A stretch of DNA of 33,320 nucleotides from assembly GCA_001830835.1 (NCBI GenBank), contig MICJ01000030.1:34190-67509 (forward strand), in the 5' to 3' direction. Numbering within the stretch: the first letter of the stretch is position 1; each line of letters begins with the position of its first letter. Below, piece after piece: positions 22,904 to 31,298 of this stretch. The notes under the pieces are model-generated. The model saw nothing but the letters and a program-made list of their open reading frames with translations, made no database searches and had not been told where the DNA came from. This stretch comes from Syntrophobacterales bacterium GWC2_56_13 (GTDB lineage Bacteria > Desulfobacterota > Syntrophia > Syntrophales > UBA5619). Position numbers and translations under genes: made by a program.

Positions 22904-25030
22904 TCATTCAAAAACAACCGGTTCGCGCAGGATAGCTTCGCGGGCCTTCCAGGCCAGCGCGGCCATTTCGGGATGGGTCTCCTTCAGGGAGGCGATCTGC
23001 CGGAGGTTGTCGGCGGTCCTCATGATCAGCATGGCCATATCCCCGTCGGCGATTCCCGCCTTCAGGATGATCCGGTTCCAGTCGCCGCCTGTAGCCCATT
23101 CGTAGATCACCGCCGCCGGCCAGAGGTAGAGGGGGGCGACCGGAAAGCCGCCCGCTTTCAGCCGCTCCGCAAGGTCTGCAAGGGTTTTTACCACCCGGTC
23201 GTAGGCGCGGGTCAGGCGGCGGGAGAGATCCTTTCGGATCACGGTCAAATCCTGATCCCCGTCATAGACGAAGGGAGCGATGACGGCCGCCAGAAGCCTT
23301 TCATCATCCCGGGGCAGGATGCCTTTCCGGAGAGACTCGGCGACAAGGAGGGGCTGGTCCAGGCGTAGCTTGGAGGCCCAGATCCCATTTTCCGTCAGGC
23401 GGCTGTTCCCATCCACGAACCTCTCCTCCCGAAGGAAGCGGAGGTGCCGCTGAAAACCGGTCCAGAGATCGGCCTGTTCTCCGGCGGACTGCCCCGGGGC
23501 CTTACCGAGGCGCCGCTGGTAGCTTGCCAGCGAATTCGCAAAGATCTCCCGGATGTCCTCCGGCGTCTGGGAAAGGAGGAGATTCAGGATCATCGAGAAG
23601 TCGCTCCGGATCCGGCTCGCGATCGCCTCCGGTTTCCGAAAGAGGAGTTTCCGGATGTGGATGAGGTCCATGAAACGTCCGGGCACGACGAGCATAAAGC
23701 CTACCCGGTCCTGCCCTCGCCGGCCCGCTCTTCCCGTCATCTGGTGGAATTCCGTGCCGCTGAGGGGGGAGAATTCATGACCGTTGAAGAGGTCCGAATT
23801 CATCAGGACGATCGTCCGGGCGGGGAAGTTGACGCCCGCGGCGACGGTGGAGGTGGCAAAGATCGCCTGGAGTTGTCCTTTTTTCATCAGCGTCTCCACC
23901 AGGAATTTCCAGGCGGGAAGCTGTCCGCCGTGATGGGCCGCCACGCGGGCCGTCCGGAGGTCGTGTAGCTGCCGGTGGTTCCGGAGGTAGGGAAAACGGT
24001 CCAGAAGCGCCTCCAGTTCGGTCAGGAATTCCTCATCCGCCTTTTCGCCTTCCGGCGGCGGGCAAGTTCCGAGGGCCGCGTCGCATTCGGAACGGGATTT
24101 GAGGAAAAAGATCGCCGGCAGGAGGTGAAATTTTTCCAGGACGTTGATCATCTCTCCGAACGGGGGAATGCCCCGCTCCGGACGGCCTTGAGACCGCCGG
24201 CCGATGAAATCGTCCACCTTTCCGAAGAGGCGGTTGGTTTCCATAAGGGGCATGAGACGGCCCGACGGATGGAGAAAGAGAGGGTAGAGCGGGACGGGCC
24301 GCTTCTCCTCCCGGATGACACGGCACGGTTTGCCGCGGATGGATGAGAGCCAGGCGGCGATCTCCTCTCCGTTGCCGATGGTCGCGGACAGCAGCAGGAG
24401 GTTGATCCGGACGGGGAGGTAGATCATGATCTCTTCCCAGACGAAGCCGCGGTCAAGATCCCCGAGAAAATGGGCCTCGTCGAGGATGACCAGATCGCAG
24501 TTCAGGTTTTCTCCGCTGTGCATGGCGTCATAGAGCTGATTCCGGAGGATTTCGGTGGTTCCGACGATGATGGGGGCGTCGGTGTTTTCCTTCGTATCGC
24601 CGGTTATGATGCCGACGTTGGCCGGATCGAAATGATTGCCGAATTCGACCCATTTGGCATTGGTCAGGGCCTTGAGGGGGGAGGCGTACCAGCAGCAGCC
24701 TCCCTTCTGGAATACGGACCGTATGGCCTCTTCGGCGATCCATGTTTTTCCCGAACCGGTCGGCGCCATGACGAGGCAGTCGGCATCGCGGATTGCCTCG
24801 AGAGAGGCGAGTTGAAAGGGGTCCGGCCGGAACTTCGCGGCCACAGGTTTGCCGATCTTCGCGAAGACAGGTTTCAATGCCGGTTCCGCCTCCGGTCTCA
24901 TCCGGCGCAGGGGGCTGCTCCGTCTGCCCTGGGGAGATTTTCCCGCAGGGCCTCTCTGTCGCCGCATTCCGGTTATTCTGGTTGGTTTCTTGCCGGGAGA
25001 TGATTTACGGGTCATGGGTGTGCTTATCAT
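22904..25030 (-). CDS. Ski2-like DEAD/DEAH-box helicase
   Basis: The protein has 708 residues with a basic Arg/Lys/Pro-rich N-terminal tail of about 60 residues. APTGSGKT (about 89-96) is motif I, VILDEAHFLGD motif II, LLLSATIGN motif III, and STVAAGVNFPARTIVL with QMTGRAGRRGQDRVG motifs V and VI. The spacing and the GRAGRRG-QDR ending fit the Ski2/HelY group of 3'-5' RNA/DNA helicases. A C-terminal helical region follows. The start is uncertain: no strong ribosome site exists before either of the first two Met codons. It lies 35 bases downstream of the HMGL-like gene, possibly in the same transcript. Confidence 0.9.
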   Translation of the reverse strand: MISTPMTRKSSPGKKPTRITGMRRQRGPAGKSPQGRRSSPLRRMRPEAEPALKPVFAKIGKPVAAKFRPDPFQLASLEAIRDADCLVMAPTGSGKTWIAEEAIRSVFQKGGCCWYASPLKALTNAKWVEFGNHFDPANVGIITGDTKENTDAPIIVGTTEILRNQLYDAMHSGENLNCDLVILDEAHFLGDLDRGFVWEEIMIYLPVRINLLLLSATIGNGEEIAAWLSSIRGKPCRVIREEKRPVPLYPLFLHPSGRLMPLMETNRLFGKVDDFIGRRSQGRPERGIPPFGEMINVLEKFHLLPAIFFLKSRSECDAALGTCPPPEGEKADEEFLTELEALLDRFPYLRNHRQLHDLRTARVAAHHGGQLPAWKFLVETLMKKGQLQAIFATSTVAAGVNFPARTIVLMNSDLFNGHEFSPLSGTEFHQMTGRAGRRGQDRVGFMLVVPGRFMDLIHIRKLLFRKPEAIASRIRSDFSMILNLLLSQTPEDIREIFANSLASYQRRLGKAPGQSAGEQADLWTGFQRHLRFLREERFVDGNSRLTENGIWASKLRLDQPLLVAESLRKGILPRDDERLLAAVIAPFVYDGDQDLTVIRKDLSRRLTRAYDRVVKTLADLAERLKAGGFPVAPLYLWPAAVIYEWATGGDWNRIILKAGIADGDMAMLIMRTADNLRQIASLKETHPEMAALAWKAREAILREPVVFE

Positions 25031-25065
25031 TTTATGTGGAGATATCTACGGCGGGAGCGTTCGTG

Positions 25066-26082
25066 TCACCGCCCTGTAGGTTTTTTCGGGATGCGACCCG
25101 TAGTAATACACTCTGAGCGAAGCCGGCGACCCAGGATGCGCTCATACATCCGGCCGATCTCCAGGACGCGGTCCACATCCAGCCCCGTCTCGATCCCCAT
25201 CTCGTCCATCATCACGACCATGTCCTCGGTGGAGGTCAGACCGACGATGTTGGGGTCGGCGTAGTAGTATTTGCCGGTTCCCGCCACCGGGCAGCCGTCC
25301 ACGAAGTTGGCCGGCTGCCCCCCGGTGCCGCCGAGAGTGGATTCGAAATGGGTGATTCCGGCCTGGAGGGCGGCCAATACATTCGCGAGACCCCAGCCGC
25401 GGGTCACGTGAAAATGGGCGATGTGCAGGCTCGGGTCCGGCATGGCGTCCAGGACCATGGAAAAATACTCGTAAACCTTGTTGGGGGGCGCCGAACCGTC
25501 ATGGTCGGCATGTTCGATGTCATCCGCCCCGATGTCCAGGAAACGCCGGGTGAACTCCACGGCCTTCTTCAGCTCGGTCGGCCCTTCGATAGGGCAGCCC
25601 CAGATGGTTGAGACCGTACCGTTGACCTTGATCCCGTTTTCGTGGGCCATCTTGATGTATTTTTCGCACATTTTCCAGTACTCATCCAGAGACAGGCCGG
25701 AATTGCGGCGGTGGTGAGATTCGCTGGTCGAGACCATGAAGAGGATGCGGTCCGGCCCCCAGCCCTTCTGCCGGGCATCGAAGGCCCGTTCGGCCGCCTT
25801 TTCCCGGATCGTCACGGCGGTGATTGCGAGATCCTTGCGCTTATCCTTCAGCAGCTTGCTGCTCTGGATGACCTGCAGCAACTGGTCGGCGTCGGCAAAC
25901 TGGGGCATGGCCTTGGGATTTCCCAGGTTGGTGACCTCCAACCGCTTGAAGCCGGCAAGGACGAGCTGCTCCACGAGCCAGAGCTTGGCCTGGGTGGGGA
26001 TGGTCTTCTCCTCATGTTGGAGCCCGTCGCGAACCGCGATTTCGCCGAGAACCACTTTGGTCGGATATTTCATCGCCGCCAT
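25066..26082 (-). CDS. HMG-CoA lyase-like / pyruvate carboxyltransferase-domain protein
   Basis: The start at 26082 (MAAMKYPTKVVLGEIAVRDGLQHEEKTIPT) is chosen because the family N-terminus begins there and an AAAGGGAC sequence lies upstream. The product has about 338 residues. The DRE-TIM signature is AVRDGLQ. The metal-binding His pair is in HIAHFHVTRGWGLANVLAAL, and HFESTLGGTGGQP is the catalytic-side loop. HMG-CoA lyases have GGCPYA there with an essential Cys. Here it is GGQPANFVDGCPVAGTG, so the Cys is displaced. The enzyme is probably a related aldolase/lyase acting on another acyl-CoA or keto acid; the exact reaction is unknown. Confidence 0.85.
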   Translation of the reverse strand: MAAMKYPTKVVLGEIAVRDGLQHEEKTIPTQAKLWLVEQLVLAGFKRLEVTNLGNPKAMPQFADADQLLQVIQSSKLLKDKRKDLAITAVTIREKAAERAFDARQKGWGPDRILFMVSTSESHHRRNSGLSLDEYWKMCEKYIKMAHENGIKVNGTVSTIWGCPIEGPTELKKAVEFTRRFLDIGADDIEHADHDGSAPPNKVYEYFSMVLDAMPDPSLHIAHFHVTRGWGLANVLAALQAGITHFESTLGGTGGQPANFVDGCPVAGTGKYYYADPNIVGLTSTEDMVVMMDEMGIETGLDVDRVLEIGRMYERILGRRLRSECITTGRIPKKPTGR

Positions 26083-26199
26083 TTTTCCATGTCCCTTTCT
26101 TACTGTAGAGTATGCCTCAACCTTATTCGGAAACAATATTCCGAAATAGAAACGGTAAGTTACTAACACCTTCCGATAGTGACTGTCAAGTAAAAAAAC

Positions 26200-26745
26200 T
26201 CAGCCTTCTTTCCCCGCTATGCTCTCCTGTTCGGGGGGGAGGAGTCGGGAGAGGTGTTCGGAAACCTTTCCTGCGAGACGGCTGAGCAGGGTTGTATCCA
26301 TGCCGGGCTGATAACGGTCCGGCGAGGCATCGCCATGGTTCAGGCTGCCGATGAGCCGTCCGTGGAGGGCGAGGGGAGAGACGGCAAGAGATCTGATAAA
26401 ATATTTCCGATTGACCGGCAGGAGGCGGAAGAAGGGTCTGAGATCGCCATTGGCGAGGAGGGGAGGGCTTGCTTTGGGTACGACAGCGAGGAAGGCTTCC
26501 TCGTCGATGATGTTCAGGCGATCCCTCAGGATCTTTGATTCTTCCAGATCTTTCAGAAGGCCGGCCGCCTCCGGCCTGCGAATGACGGAGAGCCAAACGA
26601 AAGGGATTGCGAACTCCTCTCCAATACCCGTGAGCAGCGACTCGAAGAGTTCCGCTGCCGTCCGGCAGACGGCGAGATCTTCTTCAATCTTCCTGAATTT
26701 TCGCGCGGTCCCTTCATTGATCTTCAGAATGTCCGGATCGTTCAT
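26200..26745 (-). CDS. DUF484 / GAF-like protein
   Basis: The protein has 181 residues. The helical start (ARKFRKIEEDLAVCRTAAELFESLLTGIGEEFAIPFVWLSVI), then RSLAVSPLALHGRLIGSLNHGDASPDRYQPGMDTTLLSRLAGKVSEHLSRLL, are typical of DUF484, a GAF-like sensor family of unknown ligand. The short G-x-L-x-x-G-D-x-x-P-x-R-Y/F-x-P signature is well kept. It starts 9 bases after exonuclease III ends, so the two are co-transcribed. A role tied to DNA maintenance is only suggested by context. Confidence 0.8.
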   Translation of the reverse strand: MNDPDILKINEGTARKFRKIEEDLAVCRTAAELFESLLTGIGEEFAIPFVWLSVIRRPEAAGLLKDLEESKILRDRLNIIDEEAFLAVVPKASPPLLANGDLRPFFRLLPVNRKYFIRSLAVSPLALHGRLIGSLNHGDASPDRYQPGMDTTLLSRLAGKVSEHLSRLLPPEQESIAGKEG

Positions 26746-26754
26746 CAGGCCTTC

Positions 26755-27543
26755 CTAAGCGATCGCAAATTCTGCGAAGAGGACGGTATGATCCGACGGT
26801 TTTTCGGCCAGCCGCGGATTCATGTCGATGTCGCAGCGGATAGATCTTGCGGCCAGCGGCGGCGTGGCGAGGATATGATCGATCCGCCAGCCAAGGCCCC
26901 GCTTAACCGCCCCTGGGACCCGATAATCGAAGAAGGTGTAACGGCCTGTCTCATCCGGATGGTGTTTCCGGAAGACGTCCTCAAGGCCCCACGACCGGAC
27001 AGAGGCGTAAGCCTCCCAGACCTCCGGCGTAAAGCAGACATGGCCGAGGAGTCGCTTGGGGTCGTGGACATCAATCGGCTCCGGTGCGACGTTGAGATCG
27101 CCGCACCAGATGAGCGGGGCAGCGGGGGACCAGGTTCCTGCCAGGAAATTCCGGAGACGGTCGTACCAGGCGAGCTTGTAAGCGAAAGGGGCGGTTTCCC
27201 GTTCCCGTCCCTGGGGGACGTAGGTGTTGACGACGGGGATTCCCGAAAAAACAGCTGCGATCAGGCGGTCTTCATCGGCCGGGCCGCCATCGGTAAGGCC
27301 GTAGTGGACCTCCTGCGGTTCCTCCCGGGAGATCAGAGCCACGCCGTTGTACTGCTTTGCCCCCCGGAAAATCACCTGATAGCCCGCCTCGGCAAACGCG
27401 CGGGCGGGAAACTGACCGTCCGCTACCTTCGTTTCCTGCAAGCACAACACGTCGGGCCGATTTTCGGCGAGCCAAGGGATGATGATGTGGATGCGGCTCC
27501 GGATGGAATTGACGTTGTAGGTCGCGATCCTGAAGGTCCCCAT
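26755..27543 (-). CDS. xth: Exodeoxyribonuclease III (AP endonuclease)
   Basis: The protein has 262 residues, the full family length. FRIATYNVNSIRSR (Asn near residue 10), CLQETKVADGQF (the metal-binding Glu), TYVPQGRE, WCGDLNVAPEPIDVHDP (catalytic Asp and Asn), RIDHILATPPLA and EKPSDHTVLFAEF (the Asp-His pair) are all present. It cuts DNA at abasic sites and degrades 3' ends in base-excision repair. It lies between an unrecognised conserved gene and DUF484 with very short gaps (13 and 9 bases), so they are probably one operon. Confidence 0.97.
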   Translation of the reverse strand: MGTFRIATYNVNSIRSRIHIIIPWLAENRPDVLCLQETKVADGQFPARAFAEAGYQVIFRGAKQYNGVALISREEPQEVHYGLTDGGPADEDRLIAAVFSGIPVVNTYVPQGRERETAPFAYKLAWYDRLRNFLAGTWSPAAPLIWCGDLNVAPEPIDVHDPKRLLGHVCFTPEVWEAYASVRSWGLEDVFRKHHPDETGRYTFFDYRVPGAVKRGLGWRIDHILATPPLAARSIRCDIDMNPRLAEKPSDHTVLFAEFAIA

Positions 27544-27556
27544 CGATGCCGTTCTC

Positions 27557-28384
27557 CTATCTCAGATAGGCCGGCAGCTCCTCCGGTTCCTTTCCGTCAA
27601 AACTACAGGGCGCGCCGCAGCCCTTGCAGGGGCTCTTGACCGCGGGCAGGGGCGGCTCTCCCTTGATTCCCTCGATGAAGTCGAGGCATCGATTCACTAC
27701 GGCATCCTCCCCCTCGACGATCAGGGTGACGGATCCTTCCGCGCCCCCCCAGCCGCCGGAGGCGTAATGGACGGCCTTCAGGCCGAAGAGGGAATCGATG
27801 GCTTCGATTTCCGTCACGACCTTGCCGTCAGCGACGCAGGCCATCCCCACCCGGCAGCCGATGGACCGGCCCAGCAGCATTTTCCCGCCGTAAAAGGCCG
27901 CCTCCTCCACGGAAGGGATCAGCTTCTCGAGGCCGACTGGATAGATCGTCGCGACACCCTGGGCTTTCAGAGCCATATAGAACTGCCCCATCGTGCCGCC
28001 TCCCGGACCGGCCATGACCACGCCGACATTCCCGAACGGATCGACGGCGTTGGCCCCCTTGATCAGGACATCCCCGGGCACGAGTTTGTCTATGACGTCG
28101 CCCGGTTCCACTTCCAGAACCTCCCCCTTGTGAAAAGTCACAGGCCTGGTTCTCTGGCCCTTGCCCAGGACACATAATACCCCCTTTATGATCTGGCCGG
28201 CCGCGTATCTTTCCTTATCCACCTTTCCGTTCAGGAGTTCTTCCAGGATGAAGCCATTGGTTGAGCCGCGCCCGACGACCAGATAACCGTGATCTTTTGC
28301 CCGCTTCACTTCCGGCATCGCCGCGACCGCCTTGCCGAGCAGTCTTTTCGATTCCGAAGACGTCAATGTAAACAAGGCCTGCAT
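27557..28384 (-). CDS. Conserved protein of unknown function with a C-terminal Cys motif
   Basis: The ATG at 28384 (MQALFTLTSSESKRLLGKAVAAM) is chosen because GGGAGGT lies 10 bases upstream. The ORF-track start falls before that ribosome site. The product has about 275 residues with no membrane segment. Notable stretches are VVGRGSTNGFILEELL, VEPGDVIDKLVPGDVLIKGANAVDPFGNVGVVMAGPGGGTMGQF, a second domain with AVHYASGGWGGAEGSVTLIVEGE, and a C-terminal CKGCGAPCSF that could bind metal. I do not recognise the family. The glycine-rich loop suggests nucleotide or cofactor binding. Its partner downstream is exonuclease III. Confidence 0.8.
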   Translation of the reverse strand: MQALFTLTSSESKRLLGKAVAAMPEVKRAKDHGYLVVGRGSTNGFILEELLNGKVDKERYAAGQIIKGVLCVLGKGQRTRPVTFHKGEVLEVEPGDVIDKLVPGDVLIKGANAVDPFGNVGVVMAGPGGGTMGQFYMALKAQGVATIYPVGLEKLIPSVEEAAFYGGKMLLGRSIGCRVGMACVADGKVVTEIEAIDSLFGLKAVHYASGGWGGAEGSVTLIVEGEDAVVNRCLDFIEGIKGEPPLPAVKSPCKGCGAPCSFDGKEPEELPAYLR

Positions 28385-28516
28385 AATTTTATGACCTCCC
28401 TGCATTATTTTCCTATTTATCTATACGCCTGAAGAGGGGCTGTCAATGTTTTTCCTTTCCCCTTGCAGCGTCATCCTTGCCGATCTCGTAACAAGTCGCA
28501 AAAGCCTTGAATTTAA

Positions 28517-28642
28517 GACGGCTTCGTAAAAAGTTCCGCAGGCAAGGCGCGCGAACCCTGAGGTATGAGGCGTATTTTGGCGTACGCCGCAATGACGAAG
28601 GATGAAGCGCAACGCAGCATCCGGACTTTTTACGTAGCCGTC
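28517..28642. mobile_element. MITE-like repeat (about 126 bp) with terminal inverted repeats
   Basis: The left end gacggcttcgtaaaaagttccg and the right end cggactttttacgtagccgtc are inverted copies with few mismatches. The interior carries gcgcgaaccctgaggtatgaggcg and cgtacgccgcaatgacgaagg. I associate this sequence type with dispersed non-autonomous repeats in deltaproteobacterial genomes. A gtcatccttgcc sequence occurs both before the left end (about 28470) and after the right end. No ORF inside is credible; the ORFs through it are chance. It occupies most of the gap between the unknown gene and the transporter. Confidence 0.65.
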
Positions 28643-28720
28643 ATCCTTGCCTGTCGCGTCTTCTCCTATGCCTCGCAAACCGTCAGCGACGGCGGGGGTG
28701 ACGCTTCTCGCAATGACGGG

Positions 28721-29593
28721 TCAGCGGGGGCGGTTGGTCAGGTAGACGCCGCTCAGGACCAGGGCCGCGCCCGTCAGGAGAGAGAGATTGACTGCCTCGT
28801 CGAGCATCAGCCAGCCGAAAAAGACGCCGCTCACGGGGACGAAATTGATAAAGACGGAAGCGCGGGAGGGGCCAATCGCCTTGATCCCCTGATAGTACCA
28901 GAAGAAGCCGAGGACGGTCCCGAAGAAGCCGAGATAGAGGATGCCGATCCAGTCCCGGAGGTAGAAGCCGCCGATGAGCCCCGTGATGTTTTCCAGGAGA
29001 GCCGGCGTGAGCAGGGCGGCGCCGCCGATGATGCAGGAATAGGTGACCGCGGCGAGCGGCGAGAAGTCCTTCATGATGATCTTGCCGACGAGGGAGTAGG
29101 CGACCCAGCTTGCGACGCAGCCAAGGACGTAAATCTCGCCCCACCCCACGCCCCCGGTGAAGATCGAAAGGGGATTCCCCCGGGAGATGACGAGCGTTGC
29201 GCCGGTCAGGCAGAGAATGATGCCCATTCCCTTCCCGGCATCCAGCCGTTCCCGGAAGAAGAAGGCGGACAGAAGCGTAATGAAGATCGGATTGGTGGCC
29301 ACGATGAGCGAAGCCCGTCCGGCAGCAATCGTCTTCATACCGAAGAAAAAGAAGACGTTGTAGGCGAAGACCCCCGTCATGCCCAGGAGGATGGCGGGGA
29401 TGACCTGATGCCGCTTCAGGCGGGGAATCCGACCTTCTTGCATGGTGATGATGGCGATCAGGAAAAGGGAGGCCGTGAAAAACCGCAGAAACGATGCGGA
29501 ATAGGGGGCGACATCCTGCGCAACGACCCTGGCCGCCACGAAGGTGCCGCCCCATAAGATCGCGGTCAGGAAGAGCTTGAGGTAGATGACCAT
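28721..29593 (-). CDS. EamA/DMT-superfamily transporter
   Basis: The ATG at 29593 (MVIYLKLFLTAILWGGTFVAARVVAQ) is chosen because AGAGG sits just upstream and the family begins here; the ORF-track start adds 50 unrelated residues. The product has about 290 residues with ten hydrophobic segments in two EamA repeats. LWGGTFVAARVV, FLRFFTASLFL, VFFFFGMKTIAAGRASLIVATNPIF and YYQGIKAIGPSRASVFINFVPVSGVFFGW are the usual paired signatures. It exports or imports a small metabolite that cannot be named. The 490 bases between it and the next gene hold no convincing gene apart from a doubtful 36-codon frame at 29888. Confidence 0.9.
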   Translation of the reverse strand: MVIYLKLFLTAILWGGTFVAARVVAQDVAPYSASFLRFFTASLFLIAIITMQEGRIPRLKRHQVIPAILLGMTGVFAYNVFFFFGMKTIAAGRASLIVATNPIFITLLSAFFFRERLDAGKGMGIILCLTGATLVISRGNPLSIFTGGVGWGEIYVLGCVASWVAYSLVGKIIMKDFSPLAAVTYSCIIGGAALLTPALLENITGLIGGFYLRDWIGILYLGFFGTVLGFFWYYQGIKAIGPSRASVFINFVPVSGVFFGWLMLDEAVNLSLLTGAALVLSGVYLTNRPR

Positions 29594-30097
29594 GAATGCC
29601 TCTGCATCATTAAAAAGCCGGCCTCTCCGGAGGGAGACGACCGGCGTTCGTTCGCCGAAACTTTTAACGAAATAGTCGGCTCTGTCAAGAAAAAAGAGCG
29701 GCGGCAGGCGTTGTCCTGACAGGAATGTTGACCGAATTATCACATCCTTTGTCCTGAACGGTACTGCTCATACTACTATCAAACATGATCTCTCGAGTTC
29801 TTCCTGAAATCCACAAAACGTCAACCTCGATGACATATACTGGATTTCAACCAGTTATCAATGATGTCATTTCCTCGATGAGTATGATATGGAAAGGCTG
29901 TTTTATGAGGTGCTGGGGCCAACGGATGTATGGTTGAAATATTGTGGCACCGCCGGGAAACCAAGCGGTAAACGGAGAAAACGATTCTCAACCTAGAACA
30001 TTTAGAGAAACCGGTCCACTCGACTCACTGCAGCGCCTTTGGAGAGTATTATTGATGTGATCGCTAGCAAAATAGGAAAGATATGGAGGTACGTTTC

Positions 30098-30871
30098 ATG
30101 GACATTTCCGCGATGGGAAACAGTAGCTGGGAGGGGCCAAGCGCGATTGCTAAAGAGATACAGTACATCATTGATAAGGAGTACACCTGCCCGATTCTCA
30201 ACGCCAGGTTTATCCTCATTCCCGCCGGGACGTTTATAATAGGATCACCTGAAAATGAACCGAAGAGATGGGCTCACGAAACGCAACACCAGGTGACTAT
30301 TAGCCAGCCCTTCTATATGCAGACGACGCCGGTGACGCAGGGACAGTGGCAGAAGGTGATGGGGAGCAATCCATCATATTTTAAAGGAGATGACAATCTT
30401 CCAGTCGAGACAGTATCTTGGAGTGACGTCCAGGACTTAATCGGAAGACTAAATCGGCAGGAAGGGACGGGCAAGTACCGTCTTCCCACGGAGGCGGAGT
30501 GGGAATATGCCTGTCGGGCAGGGAGCACAACAGTGTATTGTTTCGGTGATGATCCAGGTCGTCTTGGTGAATATGCTTGGTATAATGATAATTCAGAAAG
30601 AACGACCCATCCCGTAGGAGGGAAGAAGCCCAATGCTTGGGGTCTGTATGACATGTACGGTAATGTTTGGGAGTGGGTAAAGGACTTGTATGGGGATTAT
30701 CCATCGGGTTCTGTTACTGATCCGGAGGGTTCCTCTGAGGGCTCGGCTCGTGTGCATCGTGGCGGCTCCTGGTACTACAATGCCAGGTACTGCCGGTCAG
30801 CGTATCGCAACTTCTATGACCCGGATCTCCGCAACCGCCACCTGGGCTTTCGCTTTCTCAGAACACGTTAG
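30098..30871 (+). CDS. Formylglycine-generating-enzyme-like protein (C-type lectin fold), candidate DGR variable protein
   Basis: The ATG at 30098 (MDISAMG) has GGAGG 8 bases upstream and is preferred to 30083, whose codons contain that site. The product has about 257 residues. The FGE-sulfatase domain runs from FILIPAGTFIIGSP through QPFYMQTTPVTQGQWQKVMG, PVETVSWSDV, YRLPTEAEWEYACRAG, NAWGLYDMYGNVWEWVKDLYG to the end. The closing segment RVHRGGSWYYNARYCRSAYRNFYDPDLRNRHLGFRFLRTR keeps the framework residues of such proteins, but Tyr, Phe, His, Leu and Arg replace residues that are usually Asn or Asp. Only one of the two catalytic Cys positions of true FGEs is kept, so it is probably a binding protein. 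No signal peptide is seen. Confidence 0.85.
   Translation: MDISAMGNSSWEGPSAIAKEIQYIIDKEYTCPILNARFILIPAGTFIIGSPENEPKRWAHETQHQVTISQPFYMQTTPVTQGQWQKVMGSNPSYFKGDDNLPVETVSWSDVQDLIGRLNRQEGTGKYRLPTEAEWEYACRAGSTTVYCFGDDPGRLGEYAWYNDNSERTTHPVGGKKPNAWGLYDMYGNVWEWVKDLYGDYPSGSVTDPEGSSEGSARVHRGGSWYYNARYCRSAYRNFYDPDLRNRHLGFRFLRTR
30750..30868 (+). other. Candidate DGR variable region (VR)
   Basis: Codons of the last ~38 residues split into two groups. Framework codons (cgt ggc ggc tcc tgg, tgc cgg tca gcg, ctg ggc ttt cgc) are ordinary. The non-framework codons are almost all NNY that differ from AAC or AAT only at A positions: CAT, TAC, TAC, TAC, TAT, TTC, TAT, CTC, CGC, CAC. That is the pattern left by adenine-specific mutagenic retrohoming. 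No template repeat is visible in the window. Confidence 0.65.
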
Positions 30872-30907
30872 CTTTTGGTTTTTACCTTTTTACATTTTGC
30901 TGTGGGT

Positions 30908-30927
30908 ATGGGGGCTTTAGCCCCCAT
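30908..30927 (+). repeat. Perfect hairpin downstream of the candidate VR
   Basis: The sequence atgggggc-ttta-gcccccat has an 8-base stem and a 4-base loop and starts 37 bases after the stop of the FGE-like gene. It could be a terminator without a T run, or the stem-loop that accompanies many DGR target sites. The interval from here to 31298 holds a promoter and the palindromic repeat copy B but no gene. Confidence 0.6.
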
Positions 30928-31070
30928 CGGCGGCGATTTCTATTTGAAATGGCTATCATCACGTCAATTGAAAATAGAAACCACTTGACTCGTAGGTGCC
31001 GCCAATGACGGACATCTTTCATATTTCCGTTGACCGATCTTACGCAGTACAGGTTGAAACCTGCGAAGGC

Positions 31071-31100
31071 TTGACAGCTTATTTTCTTTTCAGGTAGAAT
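31071..31100 (+). promoter_or_regulatory. Sigma-70-type promoter
   Basis: A perfect TTGACA (31071-31076), an 18-base spacer, then TAGAAT (31095-31100). It would drive the gene beginning near 31299, reading through the palindromic repeat copy B in the leader. Confidence 0.5.
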
Positions 31101-31182
31101 CTGACTGTCTTCCTGTACTAAACACTGGCCTTCTTTTAGGAAAAGTAGCAGTTTTCTATCCGTAATAAGTAACTGGAATAGA

Positions 31183-31225
31183 TTTATAAAATTCTCCCGC
31201 ATTCATCCCCGTCCTGTGGGCGGGG
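31183..31225. repeat. Palindromic repeat element, copy B
   Basis: The same 19-mer tttataaaattctcccgca as at 10726, then ttcat and the hairpin ccccgtcctgtgggcgggg. It lies in the leader of the next gene, and that gene lacks a clear start, so insertion may have removed its original 5' end. Confidence 0.65.
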
Positions 31226-31298
31226 TATTTTACTATTTCACATTGTTTGGAATTTTTGGTGGATAGAACGATTTCTATGGCGACGGATTACCGCATTA

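Noticed and set aside
28565-29557. A 330-codon ORF on the plus strand
   Set aside because: It is antisense to the EamA transporter and part of the MITE-like repeat, with a Glu/Asp/Gly/Arg-rich shadow composition and no motif.
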